From SAR202 cluster bacterium AC-647-N09_OGT_505m (GTDB lineage Bacteria; Chloroflexota; Dehalococcoidia; UBA2985), in the NCBI GenBank assembly GCA_009391225.1, contig VEXC01000002.1, forward strand, positions 1 through 64,000: a stretch of 64,000 nt of DNA, given 5' to 3'. Numbering within the stretch: the first letter of the stretch is position 1; every line of letters begins with the position of its first letter. The position numbers were made by a program, and so were the translations under genes. Below are positions 1 to 9,691 of the stretch, piece after piece. The notes beneath the pieces are model-generated. The model did not search any database, was not told where the DNA came from, and was given only the letters and a program-made list of their open reading frames with translations.

Positions 1-566
1 TTCCCAGAGACGATTATATGAGGTATATGGATGCGGAGTCTCAGGTGGAACAGATGACCCATTGGAGAGCCTTTGAAGAGGCAGTTAGAAGGCAGATTGT
101 TGGCATTCAGACGAAGTACATAAAGCCAGAGAGAGGCACCTCTGAGTTTGCACTTATGTTCATTCCGTCCGAGGCCATATATTATGAGACCATAGCTGAT
201 AATAACTATCTCGGGGAGCCATCTAGAATCTCGGAGTACGCTCAGAGCCACCATGTCCTACCAGTTAGCCCCAACACTTTTTACGCGTTCTTGCAGATAG
301 TTATCCTGTCCATGCGCAATGTCGAGATTATCAGCGGTGCAAAGAAGCTCCAGGAGGGCCTGGCGGAGCTACAAAAATCCTTCGAATTCTTCTATAATAA
401 GCACGAAGAGATAGGCAGACGTATAACTCAAACAGCGGAGGCCTACCGAGTTGGCAATGACCATATTGAGCGGTATAAGCGTCGCCTAGATACTACATTG
501 CAACTAGAGGGCTTGCAGGAGCAATCGTTGCCGCGATTGCCTGAAGGTGAAGGGGAAGAGAGATGA
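1..566 (+). CDS. rmuC: RmuC family DNA recombination protein, C-terminal part
   Basis: The reading frame is already open at the first base, so this is the 3' end of a gene that begins upstream. The visible part carries the conserved RmuC core: an FPRDDY segment, then KYIKPERGTSEFALMFIPSE and IYYE, followed by a helical, coiled-coil-like tail of about 80 residues. RmuC proteins are predicted nuclease-fold proteins linked to limiting inversions between short inverted repeats; the exact biochemistry is unsettled. The N-terminal membrane anchor and coiled coil typical of the family lie outside the window. The C-terminus is charged and ends about 140 bases before a degraded sppA on the other strand. 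Confidence 0.9.
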   Translation, partial: PRDDYMRYMDAESQVEQMTHWRAFEEAVRRQIVGIQTKYIKPERGTSEFALMFIPSEAIYYETIADNNYLGEPSRISEYAQSHHVLPVSPNTFYAFLQIVILSMRNVEIISGAKKLQEGLAELQKSFEFFYNKHEEIGRRITQTAEAYRVGNDHIERYKRRLDTTLQLEGLQEQSLPRLPEGEGEER

Positions 567-703
567 ATCTGCTCACTCCTGTGCAGACCGCTATGGCCAC
601 CAATCCTGGTGCATATATAGAACAATGTTTAACAATTACCCCTCCCTCTCTTCCACAATAGTCTCCACTGATTAGGTACCCAGACCCTCCAAGAGCTTTG
701 CCA

Positions 704-1406
704 TCAAGGGGCGGCGTGGGTGGACGTAAGACGGTCGTTGAGGAATAGGGACATTCCACAGTGCGACGGCAGGTCAATAACCCTATCAAGGCCCCAAAGC
801 TCGTCCATCAACCCCATGTCAAGGGATTCGCAATCGGTGAATACATACCCGGTGAGATGAGATTGTGCCTGCTCTGCTTCCATGCGGTTCACGGTAGCTA
901 CCTTGGCCACCAAAGAGGCTTATAGCGTGTCCATTGGGGTCTGCATTCGTGCCTCTTCCTCTGGTGTAGGCTGGTGATAAAAGGTCTCCTTATCCTTCAA
1001 GTGATTACTCTTGCTGATCGAGAATAGAGATGCCAATGGGCTCCAACGGCCCCCCAGATTACCGGGCACATGGATATCACACCGATGGAGTCAATCATGG
1101 ACCTAGGTAGGGCCACTATCCGTTTGGGTACACGGCCAAGCAAGTAGCGACCTGAGGTTCCAATGCCAGCACTGAGCGCTATCACAGGCTTGCTTCTGGA
1201 TACCTTGGCTAGGTTATGGTACAGATACTCCAAGGCAAGGACAGTACTTCAGTGGGAGTCTATATCTACCACCATGGCTTTGATGGAGCGGTTGTGCCTG
1301 GTGTCGCTGAATGTGAGATTGTAAGCAGAGATTTGCATGGCCCACCATATGATGACGAAAAGCTCTACCACCATATCTTGCTAGGTCTGCAAAATGGGAA
1401 TGCCAT
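704..1406 (-). pseudogene. Degraded signal peptide peptidase SppA (S49 family)
   Basis: Reading the minus strand in shifting frames recovers an SppA-like protein. It begins near an ATG at 1406, passes through a strand-turn segment ending VVDIDS, then RSKPVIALSAGIGTSGRYLL, a SIGVI segment, a KDKETFYHQPTPEEEAR helix, and the C-terminal GYVFTDCESLDMGLMDEL element. It cannot be translated as one protein. The DSPGG-type motif is cut by an in-frame TGA at 1249-1251, there is a frameshift near 1010-1025, and an in-frame TAA at 920-922. A further shift separates the presumed start from the core. An intact S49 peptidase would cleave residual signal peptides in the membrane; this copy is dead. I see no intact copy in the window. 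Confidence 0.72.
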
Positions 1407-1533
1407 GGTTACCTTTGGATTATAAGCCAAGCACCTTGCCAACTCTGGCATCTGCTTATCCAGTAGATTTGATTGTGCGCGTTTCGATACCTTGAAACAC
1501 TGCTGTGATCGGTTTAATTGGGATGTAAGGCCC

Positions 1534-1562
1534 TTGACAACACTTTTCTCTCAAAATATCAT
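1534..1562 (+). promoter_or_regulatory. Sigma-70-type promoter for pyrG
   Basis: TTGACA at 1534-1539, a 17-base spacer, and TATCAT at 1557-1562. Transcription would start near 1569, giving pyrG a leader of about 190 bases. The leader does not show the initial G/C run used for reiterative control of pyrG in Bacillus. Confidence 0.6.
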
Positions 1563-1757
1563 TCCCACTGAGCGGCGTGGAGAAGTGGAGGTGCGCATTT
1601 TAAGGGGTATGTGCATTAGCCGCCAGATTGCTAACAATAGCGCCATAATTGGGGCTTCTTCCGGGTCCTCTTCTAATGCAAACATTCTTATGTGATTGTG
1701 TTCTATCTATCTCTGTACTAAGAGACTCAGCTTGATAGCATGAACGGAGCCTAAATA

Positions 1758-3398
1758 ATGGCCAAGTACGTATTTGTAACGGGCGGTGTGGTTAGCTCTG
1801 TAGGTAAGGGGATAAGTGTTGCCTCCATTGGTCGGATTCTCAAGAGTCAGGGAATCTCTGTGTCCGTACAGAAACTGGATCCATATCTGAATGTGGACCC
1901 CGGTACCATGTCCCCCTATCAGCACGGCGAGGTGTTCGTCACTGATGATGGATCGGAGACGGACTTGGACCTGGGGCACTACGAGCGCTTCATAGATGTC
2001 CGGCTTACCCGCTCGTCCAACATCACCGCCGGGCAGATATATAGCTCGGTTATAGCCCGGGAGCGCCGTGGGGAATTTCTCGGAGGGACTATCCAGACGG
2101 TCCCACATGTTACCAATGAGATAAAGGATAGTATGAAGAGACTGGCCCAGGAAACCGGGGCTGAGGTAATTGTGGTAGAGGTGGGTGGCACCGTCGGTGA
2201 TATAGAGGGCCTGCCTTTTCTGGAAGCTATAAGGCAGATGAGAAACGAGGTTGGACGTGACAACGTCTTCTACATCCACGTGACTTTTCTTCCGTACATC
2301 TTCGCTACAAGGGAACTAAAGACCAAGCCTACCCAGCACAGCGTCAAGGAACTACGCGCCATAGGTATTCAGCCGGATGCCATCCTTTGCCGCAGCGATT
2401 ACCCTGTCTCGGAAGATATCAAAGCAAAAATATCGCTTTTCTGTGATGTGGAGCATCAGGCGGTAATCCCTCTACCCACGGTCTCCAATGTCTACGAGGT
2501 TCCATTGATACTGGAAGAGGCGGGTCTGGCAGACCATATTATAAGTTTCCTGAAGCTTACCGCTAGCGGTAGGGACTTGGCCCCGTGGCGAGACATGGTG
2601 AACCGTACGAAGGAATTGGACAATCCGCTACAAATAGCGGTGGTTGGCAAGTACGTAGACCTTCCAGACTCCTATATATCAGTCAAGGAGGCCCTACTAC
2701 ATGCCGGACTTCATCATGGTAGAGACGTCCAGATTTCCTGGGTAAATTCCGAAGACATTGAGAGGGACGGCCCAGACCAGTATCTCAACTCCACATCTGG
2801 AATTGTGGTGCCAGGGGGCTTTGGACCCAGGGGAATAGAGGGAATGATTCAGGCCGTTCGCTACGCCCGAGAGCGCCGCGTCCCCTATCTGGGCCTTTGT
2901 CTGGGGATGCAACTCATGGTGGTGGAAATGGCCAGGGTCGTTCTCAACTCACCGGAAGTCAACTCCACGGAGTTCAATGAGGATACACCTCATCCTGTAA
3001 TTGACCTAATGCCAGATCAGCGCCCTATTCGTGCAAAGGGAGGGACCATGCGACTAGGGATATATCCATGCCAACTTGTGGAGGGCACAAAGGCTGCTAT
3101 GGCCTACGGTACCTACGAGGTGGAAGAGCGCCATCGGCATCGCTATGAGTTCAACAATTCCTATCGAGAACTCCTACAAGAAGCGGGCCTAATGACCAGC
3201 GGCCTGTCTCCAGATGGAAACCTGGTGGAAATCTCAGAGGTGGTTGGTCACCCATTCATGCTTGGGGTACAGTTCCATCCCGAGTTTCTATCCCGGCCCT
3301 ACCGGGTACATCCTCTGTTTAGGGACTTTATAGCCACGGCCACCGCCATACTGAGGGAGGGAGGACAACATCCTCTGCCCCTGGATAACAGGCACTAG
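1758..3398 (+). CDS. pyrG: CTP synthase
   Basis: Makes CTP from UTP, ATP and glutamine, the last step of pyrimidine nucleotide synthesis, in the cytoplasm. At 546 residues it is full length. The N-terminal synthetase domain (about 1-270) has the glycine-rich [10 protein letters not shown] loop at residues 9-18. The C-terminal class I glutamine amidotransferase domain (about 295-535) carries the nucleophile Cys381 in GLCLGMQ and the His507/Glu509 pair in QFHPEF. The ATG at 1758 is chosen because a CGGAG Shine-Dalgarno lies 8 bases upstream. It probably forms a single-gene transcript from the promoter at 1534, ending at an 11-bp inverted repeat just after the stop. Confidence 0.98.
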   Translation: MAKYVFVTGGVVSSVGKGISVASIGRILKSQGISVSVQKLDPYLNVDPGTMSPYQHGEVFVTDDGSETDLDLGHYERFIDVRLTRSSNITAGQIYSSVIARERRGEFLGGTIQTVPHVTNEIKDSMKRLAQETGAEVIVVEVGGTVGDIEGLPFLEAIRQMRNEVGRDNVFYIHVTFLPYIFATRELKTKPTQHSVKELRAIGIQPDAILCRSDYPVSEDIKAKISLFCDVEHQAVIPLPTVSNVYEVPLILEEAGLADHIISFLKLTASGRDLAPWRDMVNRTKELDNPLQIAVVGKYVDLPDSYISVKEALLHAGLHHGRDVQISWVNSEDIERDGPDQYLNSTSGIVVPGGFGPRGIEGMIQAVRYARERRVPYLGLCLGMQLMVVEMARVVLNSPEVNSTEFNEDTPHPVIDLMPDQRPIRAKGGTMRLGIYPCQLVEGTKAAMAYGTYEVEERHRHRYEFNNSYRELLQEAGLMTSGLSPDGNLVEISEVVGHPFMLGVQFHPEFLSRPYRVHPLFRDFIATATAILREGGQHPLPLDNRH

Positions 3399-3401
3399 GA
3401 A

Positions 3402-3435
3402 TTGTTTCAAAAGTCCTTCTGGATTTTTGAAACAA
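3402..3435 (+). terminator. Inverted repeat downstream of pyrG
   Basis: A perfect 11-bp stem (3402-3412 with 3425-3435) around a 12-base loop starts 4 bases after the pyrG stop. It is AT-rich and not followed by a clear T-run, so it may be a weak terminator or an mRNA 3'-end stabiliser. Confidence 0.4.
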
Positions 3436-4231
3436 GGCTACCTGACACCCGAGATATGGTGGGCGCGATTTTAGGTCGGAGTTTTGGAATGGCCTCAAGC
3501 ATAGCTTTGCCTTCAGGTCAAGTATGGATAGACGAATGTGCCAGAGGTATGATACACTGAGGCCGCGTCAGGAAACCCTCATTTTCTGGATGGGTTTAGC
3601 TAGGAACAAATCCTCTGTGCCACGAGAACGGGAGTCCTATGTGGCATGGGCGCCAGTCCCCCCAACCGTGGTCAAGGAAGACGCTAGCTATTTACACGAG
3701 TTGTAGAATTACGTTACATGAGACGGTGGGAGTCATCACGGCTTCCATTGCCCTCTCCCCCCTCCCCCAAGATTTGAGCACCAACGTAAGGGGATGGCCC
3801 AGTGAGCTAGTGTCAAAGAAACAATATTCCTGGTGTTGTGATTAAGATACTCAGCACTAGCGGGTTGCTGGCGTGGAATGAATGAGGTGAGGGCAGCCCA
3901 GTCACCATGGCTTTATGTAAGCTTGGGTGTTGGTGAGAGATAGGCGAGGACAGGCATAGCTAAATTGCCTTACGAGCACCGATGAAGATGACACATCATT
4001 GCTTGATAGGTGTGGGTATGGAGAGATTATCTCCAGACTGGAGAGACCCAGCCGATGGGTATCTTCTCATACCAATAGTAGGCGCAAATTCCTGAAATAC
4101 CTGGGAAATACCTGGGAGTTGCTCATAGGGTTTGACCTTCTATTCCAGATCAGATTAACTCGCATCCAAATATCGAGGCTAAGAATGGAAGCAATACATA
4201 TCAAGAGTCACCCCTTAACCTGGAGAAAGCC
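3436..4231. other. Long intergenic region before rho
   Basis: Almost 800 bases with no convincing gene on either strand. One extended -10-like site (TGA TACACT, 3550-3558, plus strand) is visible but lacks a good -35. Part of the region could be a rho leader; rho is autoregulated through its leader in several bacteria, but nothing here proves it. Confidence 0.4.
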
Positions 4232-5497
4232 ATGAACCTGACCGAACTAGATGGGAAAAACAAACAAGAGTTATTGGACTTGGCCGTACAGTTGGGGCTA
4301 GAGAACGGCCTCACGGCTCTGTCAAAGGGTGAAATTGTCTTTAGGATGATGCAGTCCTATGCAGAGCAGCAGGGATATATCCTGGCTTCTGGTATTCTGG
4401 ACCTGGTTAATGATTCCTATGGCTTTCTGCGACAGATTAACCTCAAACACAGCCCCAATGATGTATACGTTTCCCAATCCCAAATACGGCGGTTTGCCCT
4501 GAGGACTGGTGACCAGGTGATTGGGCAGGTAAGGCCTCCCAAAGACAGCGAGAAGTACTATGGCCTGGTCCGTGTGGAGGGGGTAAATGGCCTAGACCCA
4601 GATGTTGCAAGAAACAGGCCAAATTTCGATTCCCTTACCCCTATTTTCCCAAACGTTCAGCTAACATTAGAGACCACCCAAGACAACTTATCAACTCGCC
4701 TGATGGACCTGCTATCGCCCATCGGGCGTGGCCAGCGCGGCCTCATAGTGTCCCCTCCGAAGGCAGGCAAGACTACTCTGCTCAAGCAGATCGCCCAGGG
4801 TGTAATCGCAAATAGCCCCAGTGTAAACCTTATGGTTGCCCTCATTGGGGAGCGCCCTGAGGAAGTGACCGACGTGAAGCGCTCCATAGAAGGAGAGGTG
4901 TTCAGTTCCACCTTCGATGACCCAGTGGAGGACCACTGCCGTGTGGCGGAATTGGCTTTAGAGCGGGCCAAACGCTTAGTGGAAACTGGAAAGGATGTCG
5001 TGATTCTTCTGGACAGCATCACACGACTAACCAGGGCGTATAACCTGTCGTTGCCCACTAGCGGTAGGACCCTTTCCGGTGGCATTGACCCCGTGGCTCT
5101 CTACCCTCCCAAGCGGTTCTTTGGAGCTGCCCGCAACACAGAGGAGGGAGGCAGCCTCACCATCATCGCCGCCTGTCTTATAGACACTGGTAGCCGTATG
5201 GATGAGGTTATCTACGAGGAGTTCAAGGGCACTGGCAACATGGAAATCCACCTGGACAGGAAACTGGCCGAGCGCCGTGTCTTTCCAGCCATAGACATCC
5301 AGCGTAGCGGCACCCGACGAGAAGAGCTTCTGCTGGACGAGAGCACCTTGAAACAGGTATGGTTGCTTCGCCGTATGGTGTCCATGAGTACTTCTGGGTC
5401 CATGGAGTCCAACGAGGTGACTGAAAAGGTCATGGAGCGTATGAAAAACACCCCCAGCAACAAGGAGTTTCTCAGCAACCTGAGCAAAAACGCGTAA
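4232..5497 (+). CDS. rho: Transcription termination factor Rho
   Basis: A hexameric RNA-dependent ATPase that pulls RNA out of elongation complexes and ends transcription. The 421 residues match the common Rho length. The order is an N-terminal helical domain (about 1-48), a cold-shock-like RNA-binding domain (about 50-125, including DSYGFLR and DVYVS), and a RecA-type ATPase. Walker A is PPKAGKTT at about 175-182; Walker B follows as DVVILLDS, and the secondary RNA-binding Q/R loops lie in the C-terminal half. The ATG at 4232 has GGAG 7 bases upstream. Several strong hairpins elsewhere in the window lack U-tracts, consistent with an important role for Rho here (inference). Confidence 0.98.
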   Translation: MNLTELDGKNKQELLDLAVQLGLENGLTALSKGEIVFRMMQSYAEQQGYILASGILDLVNDSYGFLRQINLKHSPNDVYVSQSQIRRFALRTGDQVIGQVRPPKDSEKYYGLVRVEGVNGLDPDVARNRPNFDSLTPIFPNVQLTLETTQDNLSTRLMDLLSPIGRGQRGLIVSPPKAGKTTLLKQIAQGVIANSPSVNLMVALIGERPEEVTDVKRSIEGEVFSSTFDDPVEDHCRVAELALERAKRLVETGKDVVILLDSITRLTRAYNLSLPTSGRTLSGGIDPVALYPPKRFFGAARNTEEGGSLTIIAACLIDTGSRMDEVIYEEFKGTGNMEIHLDRKLAERRVFPAIDIQRSGTRREELLLDESTLKQVWLLRRMVSMSTSGSMESNEVTEKVMERMKNTPSNKEFLSNLSKNA

Positions 5498-5665
5498 ACT
5501 CCTAAGCACTTCCTGCAAATTAAGCCAATATCCTCTCAGCAACTCATAGTGGCTTTGTCCGTTCATCTACTACAGGTTCACTGTCAATATCCCTTCGCCT
5601 CCTATCGTGTCTAGGTCTGGTCTGGACAATAATATGAGTGCTGGGGACTAACGTGAGGGGGCAAG

Positions 5666-6409
5666 ATGCCGAGGAAAAGACCCGCGAGACAGCGCCTGGA
5701 CCAGATTATGGTGGAGCATGGCTTGACTGACAGCCTGGAGAATGCCCGCGCGTTGGTTATGGCGGCGCGAGTGAGGGTAGAGGGGCAGCTGGCTACTACA
5801 CCCGGGCAGAGGATATCCTCGGATGTGGACATCACTTTAGAGGCGAAGCCTGAGTATTATGGCCGTGGTGGAATCAAGTTAGCCCACGCACTAGACCATT
5901 TTCAGCTAACAGTGACAGGGATTACTGTCCTGGATGTTGGAGCATCCACGGGCGGCTTTACCCACTGTCTCCTCCAGAGAGGTGCCCAGCGGGTCTATGC
6001 TCTGGATGTGGGCTATGGCCAACTCGACTACCGGCTCCGGCAGGACCCGCGGGTAGTGGTCATGGAAAGGGTCAACGCCAGGTATCCCTTTCCACTGGAG
6101 AGTTTGGTAGACTTAGTGACGTTGGACGTGTCCTTTATATCCCTCACTAGGGTGTTGCCATCGGCTATGGTGCATCTGGGGGAGAGAGGGGCCATAGTCG
6201 CCCTGGTGAAACCTCAGTTTGAGGCGCGCCGTAACGAGGTATGGAAGGGGGGTGTGATCAGAGACTCAAGGGTACACGCCCGTGTCTTGGGTAGGGTCAT
6301 AGCGTGGGCCGTCAATAACAGCTTCCGGCTCAGGGATTTGGTTCCTTCACCCATAACCGGGGAGCAGGGCAATCGGGAGTTCTTCCTGTTGCTTAGTCCT
6401 GCCGGTTAG
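5666..6409 (+). CDS. tlyA: TlyA family rRNA 2'-O-methyltransferase (S4 + FtsJ domains)
   Basis: TlyA proteins 2'-O-methylate cytidines in 16S and 23S rRNA using S-adenosylmethionine; some were earlier called hemolysins. This 247-residue protein has an N-terminal S4 RNA-binding domain (about 8-66, RLDQIMVEHGL) and a Rossmann-fold FtsJ-like domain with the SAM loop VLDVGASTGGFT, VYALDVGYGQ, and the catalytic-region segments LDVSFIS and ALVKPQFEA. The start has a strong GAGGGGG site 5-6 bases upstream. It converges on the M16 peptidase gene, with only 8 bases between stops. Whether it acts on one or both rRNAs cannot be told. Confidence 0.92.
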   Translation: MPRKRPARQRLDQIMVEHGLTDSLENARALVMAARVRVEGQLATTPGQRISSDVDITLEAKPEYYGRGGIKLAHALDHFQLTVTGITVLDVGASTGGFTHCLLQRGAQRVYALDVGYGQLDYRLRQDPRVVVMERVNARYPFPLESLVDLVTLDVSFISLTRVLPSAMVHLGERGAIVALVKPQFEARRNEVWKGGVIRDSRVHARVLGRVIAWAVNNSFRLRDLVPSPITGEQGNREFFLLLSPAG

Positions 6410-6417
6410 GGCAAGTT

Positions 6418-7680
6418 TTATATCTTTAAGCACTCTCGAAATTGCTTATCGCTGCGGAATGGCCCTACTATCGCGATGCTCAGTTTCTCGGTAACCAGTA
6501 GCCTGTTGGCCACGCTCTGAACGTCCTCGGTGGTAATCGCGTCGACCCTGGCCAGGACTTGTTCAACTGTGAGCAGTTGATCGTTCAGAATCTCCTGGGC
6601 TCCCATCCAGGCAGCCACGCTTCGACTATCCTCCATTCTCAATACAAGGCGACCCTTGAGGTACTCCCTGGCTTTGTGCAGTTCCTCCTCCAGCACTCCA
6701 TCTTTGATTCTGTTTAGCTCACCGAGAATGCTCTGTATGGCTTTCCTGGTGTTCTTGGGGTCCACTCCAGCATAGGCAATGAAAGTTCCGCAGTCCTTCA
6801 GGTGACTGGTGGTGGTGTGAACGTCGTACACCAGGCTTTGTTTTTCTCTCAACTCCAAGAAGAGGCGGCTGCTCATTCCTTCTCCCAGCACGGCGTTCAG
6901 CATGTCTAGGGCGTATCTATCTGGATGCGTGGATGACAGTCCCTTGAAGGCGATACAGATGTGGGCCTGCTCAGTCTTTCGACGCTCGAGGCTCATCCTG
7001 GGCGCGGACTGGCCGTCCTCGGCGGGAAACCAGGGGCTGGGTTGATGGCTGGTCCAGTTCCTGAAATGGATGTCTACAGCCTCTACCGCTTCCTCGTGCG
7101 GTATGTTACCGGCGATACTCACCACCAGGTTTGGAATGGTGTACTGTCGTTGCATGTACTGCATAAGCATATCTTTGGTTATGTTGGTCACTGATTCCCG
7201 GGTACCCCCCACGTCCCTGCCCAATGGTTGATTGGGCCACATGACCTCGTCTATGAGCAGGTCAGCCCTGTAGCTGGGAACGTCGTAGGTCATCGAGAGT
7301 TCTTCCAAAATGACGCGACGTTCCTTCTCCACCTCTACGAGGTCTAACAGGGGTTCGTGGATAATGTCCGCCATGACATCGAGGGCCAATTGGAAGTGAT
7401 TCGAGGGCACCTTACACCAGTACGAGGTCAGCTCTCGGTCTGTGGCGGCGTTAAGGACTCCTCCAAGCCCCTCAATGGTCTCGCTAATCTCCTGGGATGT
7501 GGGGCGACGTCGTGTACCTTTGAAGCACATGTGCTCTACGAAATGGGATATTCCAGCTTCTTCGGAGGTTTCATATCTGGAACCAGTCCCCACATAGAGC
7601 ACGATGCTCACAGATTGTGTATGTGGCATGTGGCTTGTCAGAATGCGAAGTCCGTAATCTGTTACCGTTTTGTTGTACAT
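6418..7680 (-). CDS. M16 family zinc metallopeptidase
   Basis: A processing-protease/insulinase-type peptidase that cleaves peptides or presequences inside a closed chamber. The inverted zinc motif HFVEH is at residues 46-50 and the third ligand glutamate is at about 126 (ILEE), with the expected spacing of roughly 76 residues. The 420-residue length fits the single-chain bacterial type that pairs with itself. The second, inactive half contains the conserved R/Y region (GEGMSSRLFLELREK and SLVYDV). No signal peptide is visible, so it is probably cytoplasmic. The gene stands alone on the minus strand, facing tlyA. Confidence 0.93.
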   Translation of the reverse strand: MYNKTVTDYGLRILTSHMPHTQSVSIVLYVGTGSRYETSEEAGISHFVEHMCFKGTRRRPTSQEISETIEGLGGVLNAATDRELTSYWCKVPSNHFQLALDVMADIIHEPLLDLVEVEKERRVILEELSMTYDVPSYRADLLIDEVMWPNQPLGRDVGGTRESVTNITKDMLMQYMQRQYTIPNLVVSIAGNIPHEEAVEAVDIHFRNWTSHQPSPWFPAEDGQSAPRMSLERRKTEQAHICIAFKGLSSTHPDRYALDMLNAVLGEGMSSRLFLELREKQSLVYDVHTTTSHLKDCGTFIAYAGVDPKNTRKAIQSILGELNRIKDGVLEEELHKAREYLKGRLVLRMEDSRSVAAWMGAQEILNDQLLTVEQVLARVDAITTEDVQSVANRLLVTEKLSIAIVGPFRSDKQFRECLKI

Positions 7681-7789
7681 ATTGTAGCCATTAGAATCCG
7701 AATCTCGTATACTTTCACCATCTCAATCTAGCGTAGGGCAAATCGCATGTTACGTCAACAGTGCCTTTACTTAAGGGAGAGGTCTACAA

Positions 7790-7925
7790 ACGGGATGGCC
7801 GAATATGCGTCTACGCGAGGACACCGATGCGCTGGTGGACGAAGCAATCTGAAGGAGAGGGGCATCCCACGGCCAGATTGCCACGCCCCGATGGAATCTG
7901 GTCTCGTAAAGACGATGGAGCAAGC
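7790..7925. repeat. Decayed extragenic inverted-repeat element (copy 1)
   Basis: Contains GCAATCTG (7844-7851) and its reverse complement CAGATTGC (7874-7881) inside a GC-rich context (GACGAAGCAATCT and CAGATTGCCACGCCCC). This wording recurs in altered form at other intergenic sites of the window (see 19228, 31305, 34395). It lies between two minus-strand genes. Confidence 0.5.
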
Positions 7926-8009
7926 TTTTAGGGCTAATCACTAGGTATATTCGGTAGTTGAGGTTATGCATACGGTGGTAGCGGTGGATTGGCTGGCACG
8001 GCCCGTCCA

Positions 8010-9026
8010 CTATAGCTGAATACCAGACCACTCTGGTCGGGGAGCTCGGTCCATGAGTCCTATCACCGCTTGGCGCGGGTCCATGCCTTGGAACAGGACG
8101 GTGCTGATGGCCTGGGTTAAGGGCATATCCACATTCAAATCAGAAGCCAGCTTGAGGGCACCCAGGGTGGTATCCACACCTTCGGCGATGTTGCTCATGG
8201 AGGACAGAATTCCCTCCAGGCTCCTTCCAGCGGCTAGCTGCTCTCCTAAGTACCTGTTTCTGCTGAGGGGGCTGTAGCAGGTAGTTACCAGGTCTCCCAG
8301 ACCGGCCAGGCCGGCAAAGGTGAGTGGGTTGGCACCGGCTGAGACCCCTAGGCGGGTTATCTCCACAAGCCCTCGTGTGATGAAAGCCGCTTTTCCGTTG
8401 TTCCCATATCCTAGGCCATCGCTGATCCCAGCACCTATGGCAATGATGTTCTTCAGGGCCCCGCCCAGTTCTACTCCAACTACATCGGTGTTGGTGTATA
8501 CTCTGAAGGTAGAGGACATGAACAGCTCCTGAACCCTCATGGCAACTTCCTCATCTTGGGAGGCGACTACGGTGGAGGCTGGCAACCCCTGAGCTATCTC
8601 TTTGGCGAGGTTTGGGCCTGAGAGCACGCTAATACGCGAGTGGAAGGCTTCGGATAGTTCCTCCTCCATGACCTCACTCATGCGTTTTGCAGATTCATTT
8701 TCCAGGCCCTTCGTGGCGCTCAGGATTATACTGCGGCTGTCCAGGTGAGGAAGCAGACCACGGACGTTCTCTCGAAGACTACGGGAGGGAACAACCAGTA
8801 TTATCACGTCCGCACCTGTGGTCGCCTCTACAACGGAGGAGGTGACATGTATACCGGGTGGGAAGGGAAATCCAGGCAGCAGTCGCTGGTTCTCTCTGGC
8901 GCTGTCCAGGGCCAGGGTCTCTTCCTGGGTGCGCGCCCACAACCGCACCTCTGCACCCTTACGGGCCAGCATCATGGCCAGGGTTGTGCCCCAGCTAGTT
9001 GTACCTATTACAGAGACTTTTGCCAT
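8010..9026 (-). CDS. gpsA: Glycerol-3-phosphate dehydrogenase [NAD(P)+]
   Basis: Reduces dihydroxyacetone phosphate to sn-glycerol 3-phosphate for phospholipid synthesis. The 338 residues cover an N-terminal Rossmann domain (VSVIGTTSWGTTLA; the usual GAGSWGT is here GTTSWGT) and a C-terminal catalytic domain. The latter has the conserved lysine in ATKGLE, the LSGPNLAKE segment, ALKNIIAIGAGI and GLGDLVTTCYSPLSRN. It sits 11 bases after plsY, which uses its product, at the end of the argF-der-plsY-gpsA run, so the two lipid genes are very likely co-transcribed. A TAGGA site lies upstream of the ATG. Confidence 0.97.
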   Translation of the reverse strand: MAKVSVIGTTSWGTTLAMMLARKGAEVRLWARTQEETLALDSARENQRLLPGFPFPPGIHVTSSVVEATTGADVIILVVPSRSLRENVRGLLPHLDSRSIILSATKGLENESAKRMSEVMEEELSEAFHSRISVLSGPNLAKEIAQGLPASTVVASQDEEVAMRVQELFMSSTFRVYTNTDVVGVELGGALKNIIAIGAGISDGLGYGNNGKAAFITRGLVEITRLGVSAGANPLTFAGLAGLGDLVTTCYSPLSRNRYLGEQLAAGRSLEGILSSMSNIAEGVDTTLGALKLASDLNVDMPLTQAISTVLFQGMDPRQAVIGLMDRAPRPEWSGIQL

Positions 9027-9037
9027 TACTAGGATTC

Positions 9038-9691
9038 CTACCCAGAGGCTCCTAGTGAGTGGTCTCGAGTGGTTACCGACTCTCCCAACTTGTGCTCCTG
9101 GCCCCTGAGAAGACGGAAGATGTTGTCACGGTGCCTGAGGAGAATTATTGGGACTCCTATGGATGGGTAGAGCAGATAGATTAGAGATGGGACTGAATGT
9201 GGGAGGGATGGAGCAAGTATTGCCAGAATGAGCATGGACGCTACAGCCGTAATTGCCCCCATTATGGCGCCCAGGGAGACGTATCGAAAGAGGGCTATGA
9301 AGGGGAGTCCCACGGCCAACATGATGAGGCCTGCCAGTGGAGACATGGTGCAGAAGGAGCCGATTCCGGTGGCACTTCCTTTGCCCCCCCGAAACCGGAG
9401 AAAAATCGACCAGTTGTGGCCAATCAAAACTGAGAGAGCCCCTGCCACCTCCAGTGATGGAGAGGGGTCTATAATCCTGGGCAGCGCGACCGCCAAGACG
9501 CCCTTTCCGGTATCGAGTATCAGCACAGTCAGGGCCGGCCACACTCCCGCCGCCCGCAGTACGTTGCTTGCTCCCGTATTGCCGCTCCCGTACTCTCGCA
9601 CGTCAATGCGCCGGACGAGCCGGGCTATGAGTAGGCCAAAGGGCACTGCTCCAATGAGATAGAAGAATGGAATCAGTAGACCGAAAGCCAT
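9038..9691 (-). CDS. plsY: Acyl-phosphate:glycerol-3-phosphate acyltransferase
   Basis: An integral membrane enzyme that acylates glycerol 3-phosphate at position 1 using acyl-phosphate, the first committed step of phospholipid synthesis. The 217 residues give about five to six membrane segments. They hold the three family motifs: GSGNTGASNVLR near residue 36, the glycine-rich FRGGKGSATGIG near 100, and the C-terminal PxxxLLRHRDNI element. Its start abuts the der stop codon with no gap, and gpsA, which makes its substrate, follows immediately. The C-terminal tail after the last helix is a little longer than usual. Confidence 0.96.
   Translation of the reverse strand: MAFGLLIPFFYLIGAVPFGLLIARLVRRIDVREYGSGNTGASNVLRAAGVWPALTVLILDTGKGVLAVALPRIIDPSPSLEVAGALSVLIGHNWSIFLRFRGGKGSATGIGSFCTMSPLAGLIMLAVGLPFIALFRYVSLGAIMGAITAVASMLILAILAPSLPHSVPSLIYLLYPSIGVPIILLRHRDNIFRLLRGQEHKLGESVTTRDHSLGASG

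Noticed and set aside
1492..1695. Plus-strand open frame of 67 codons before pyrG
   Set aside because: It overlaps the pyrG promoter, has no ribosome site and no recognisable protein character.
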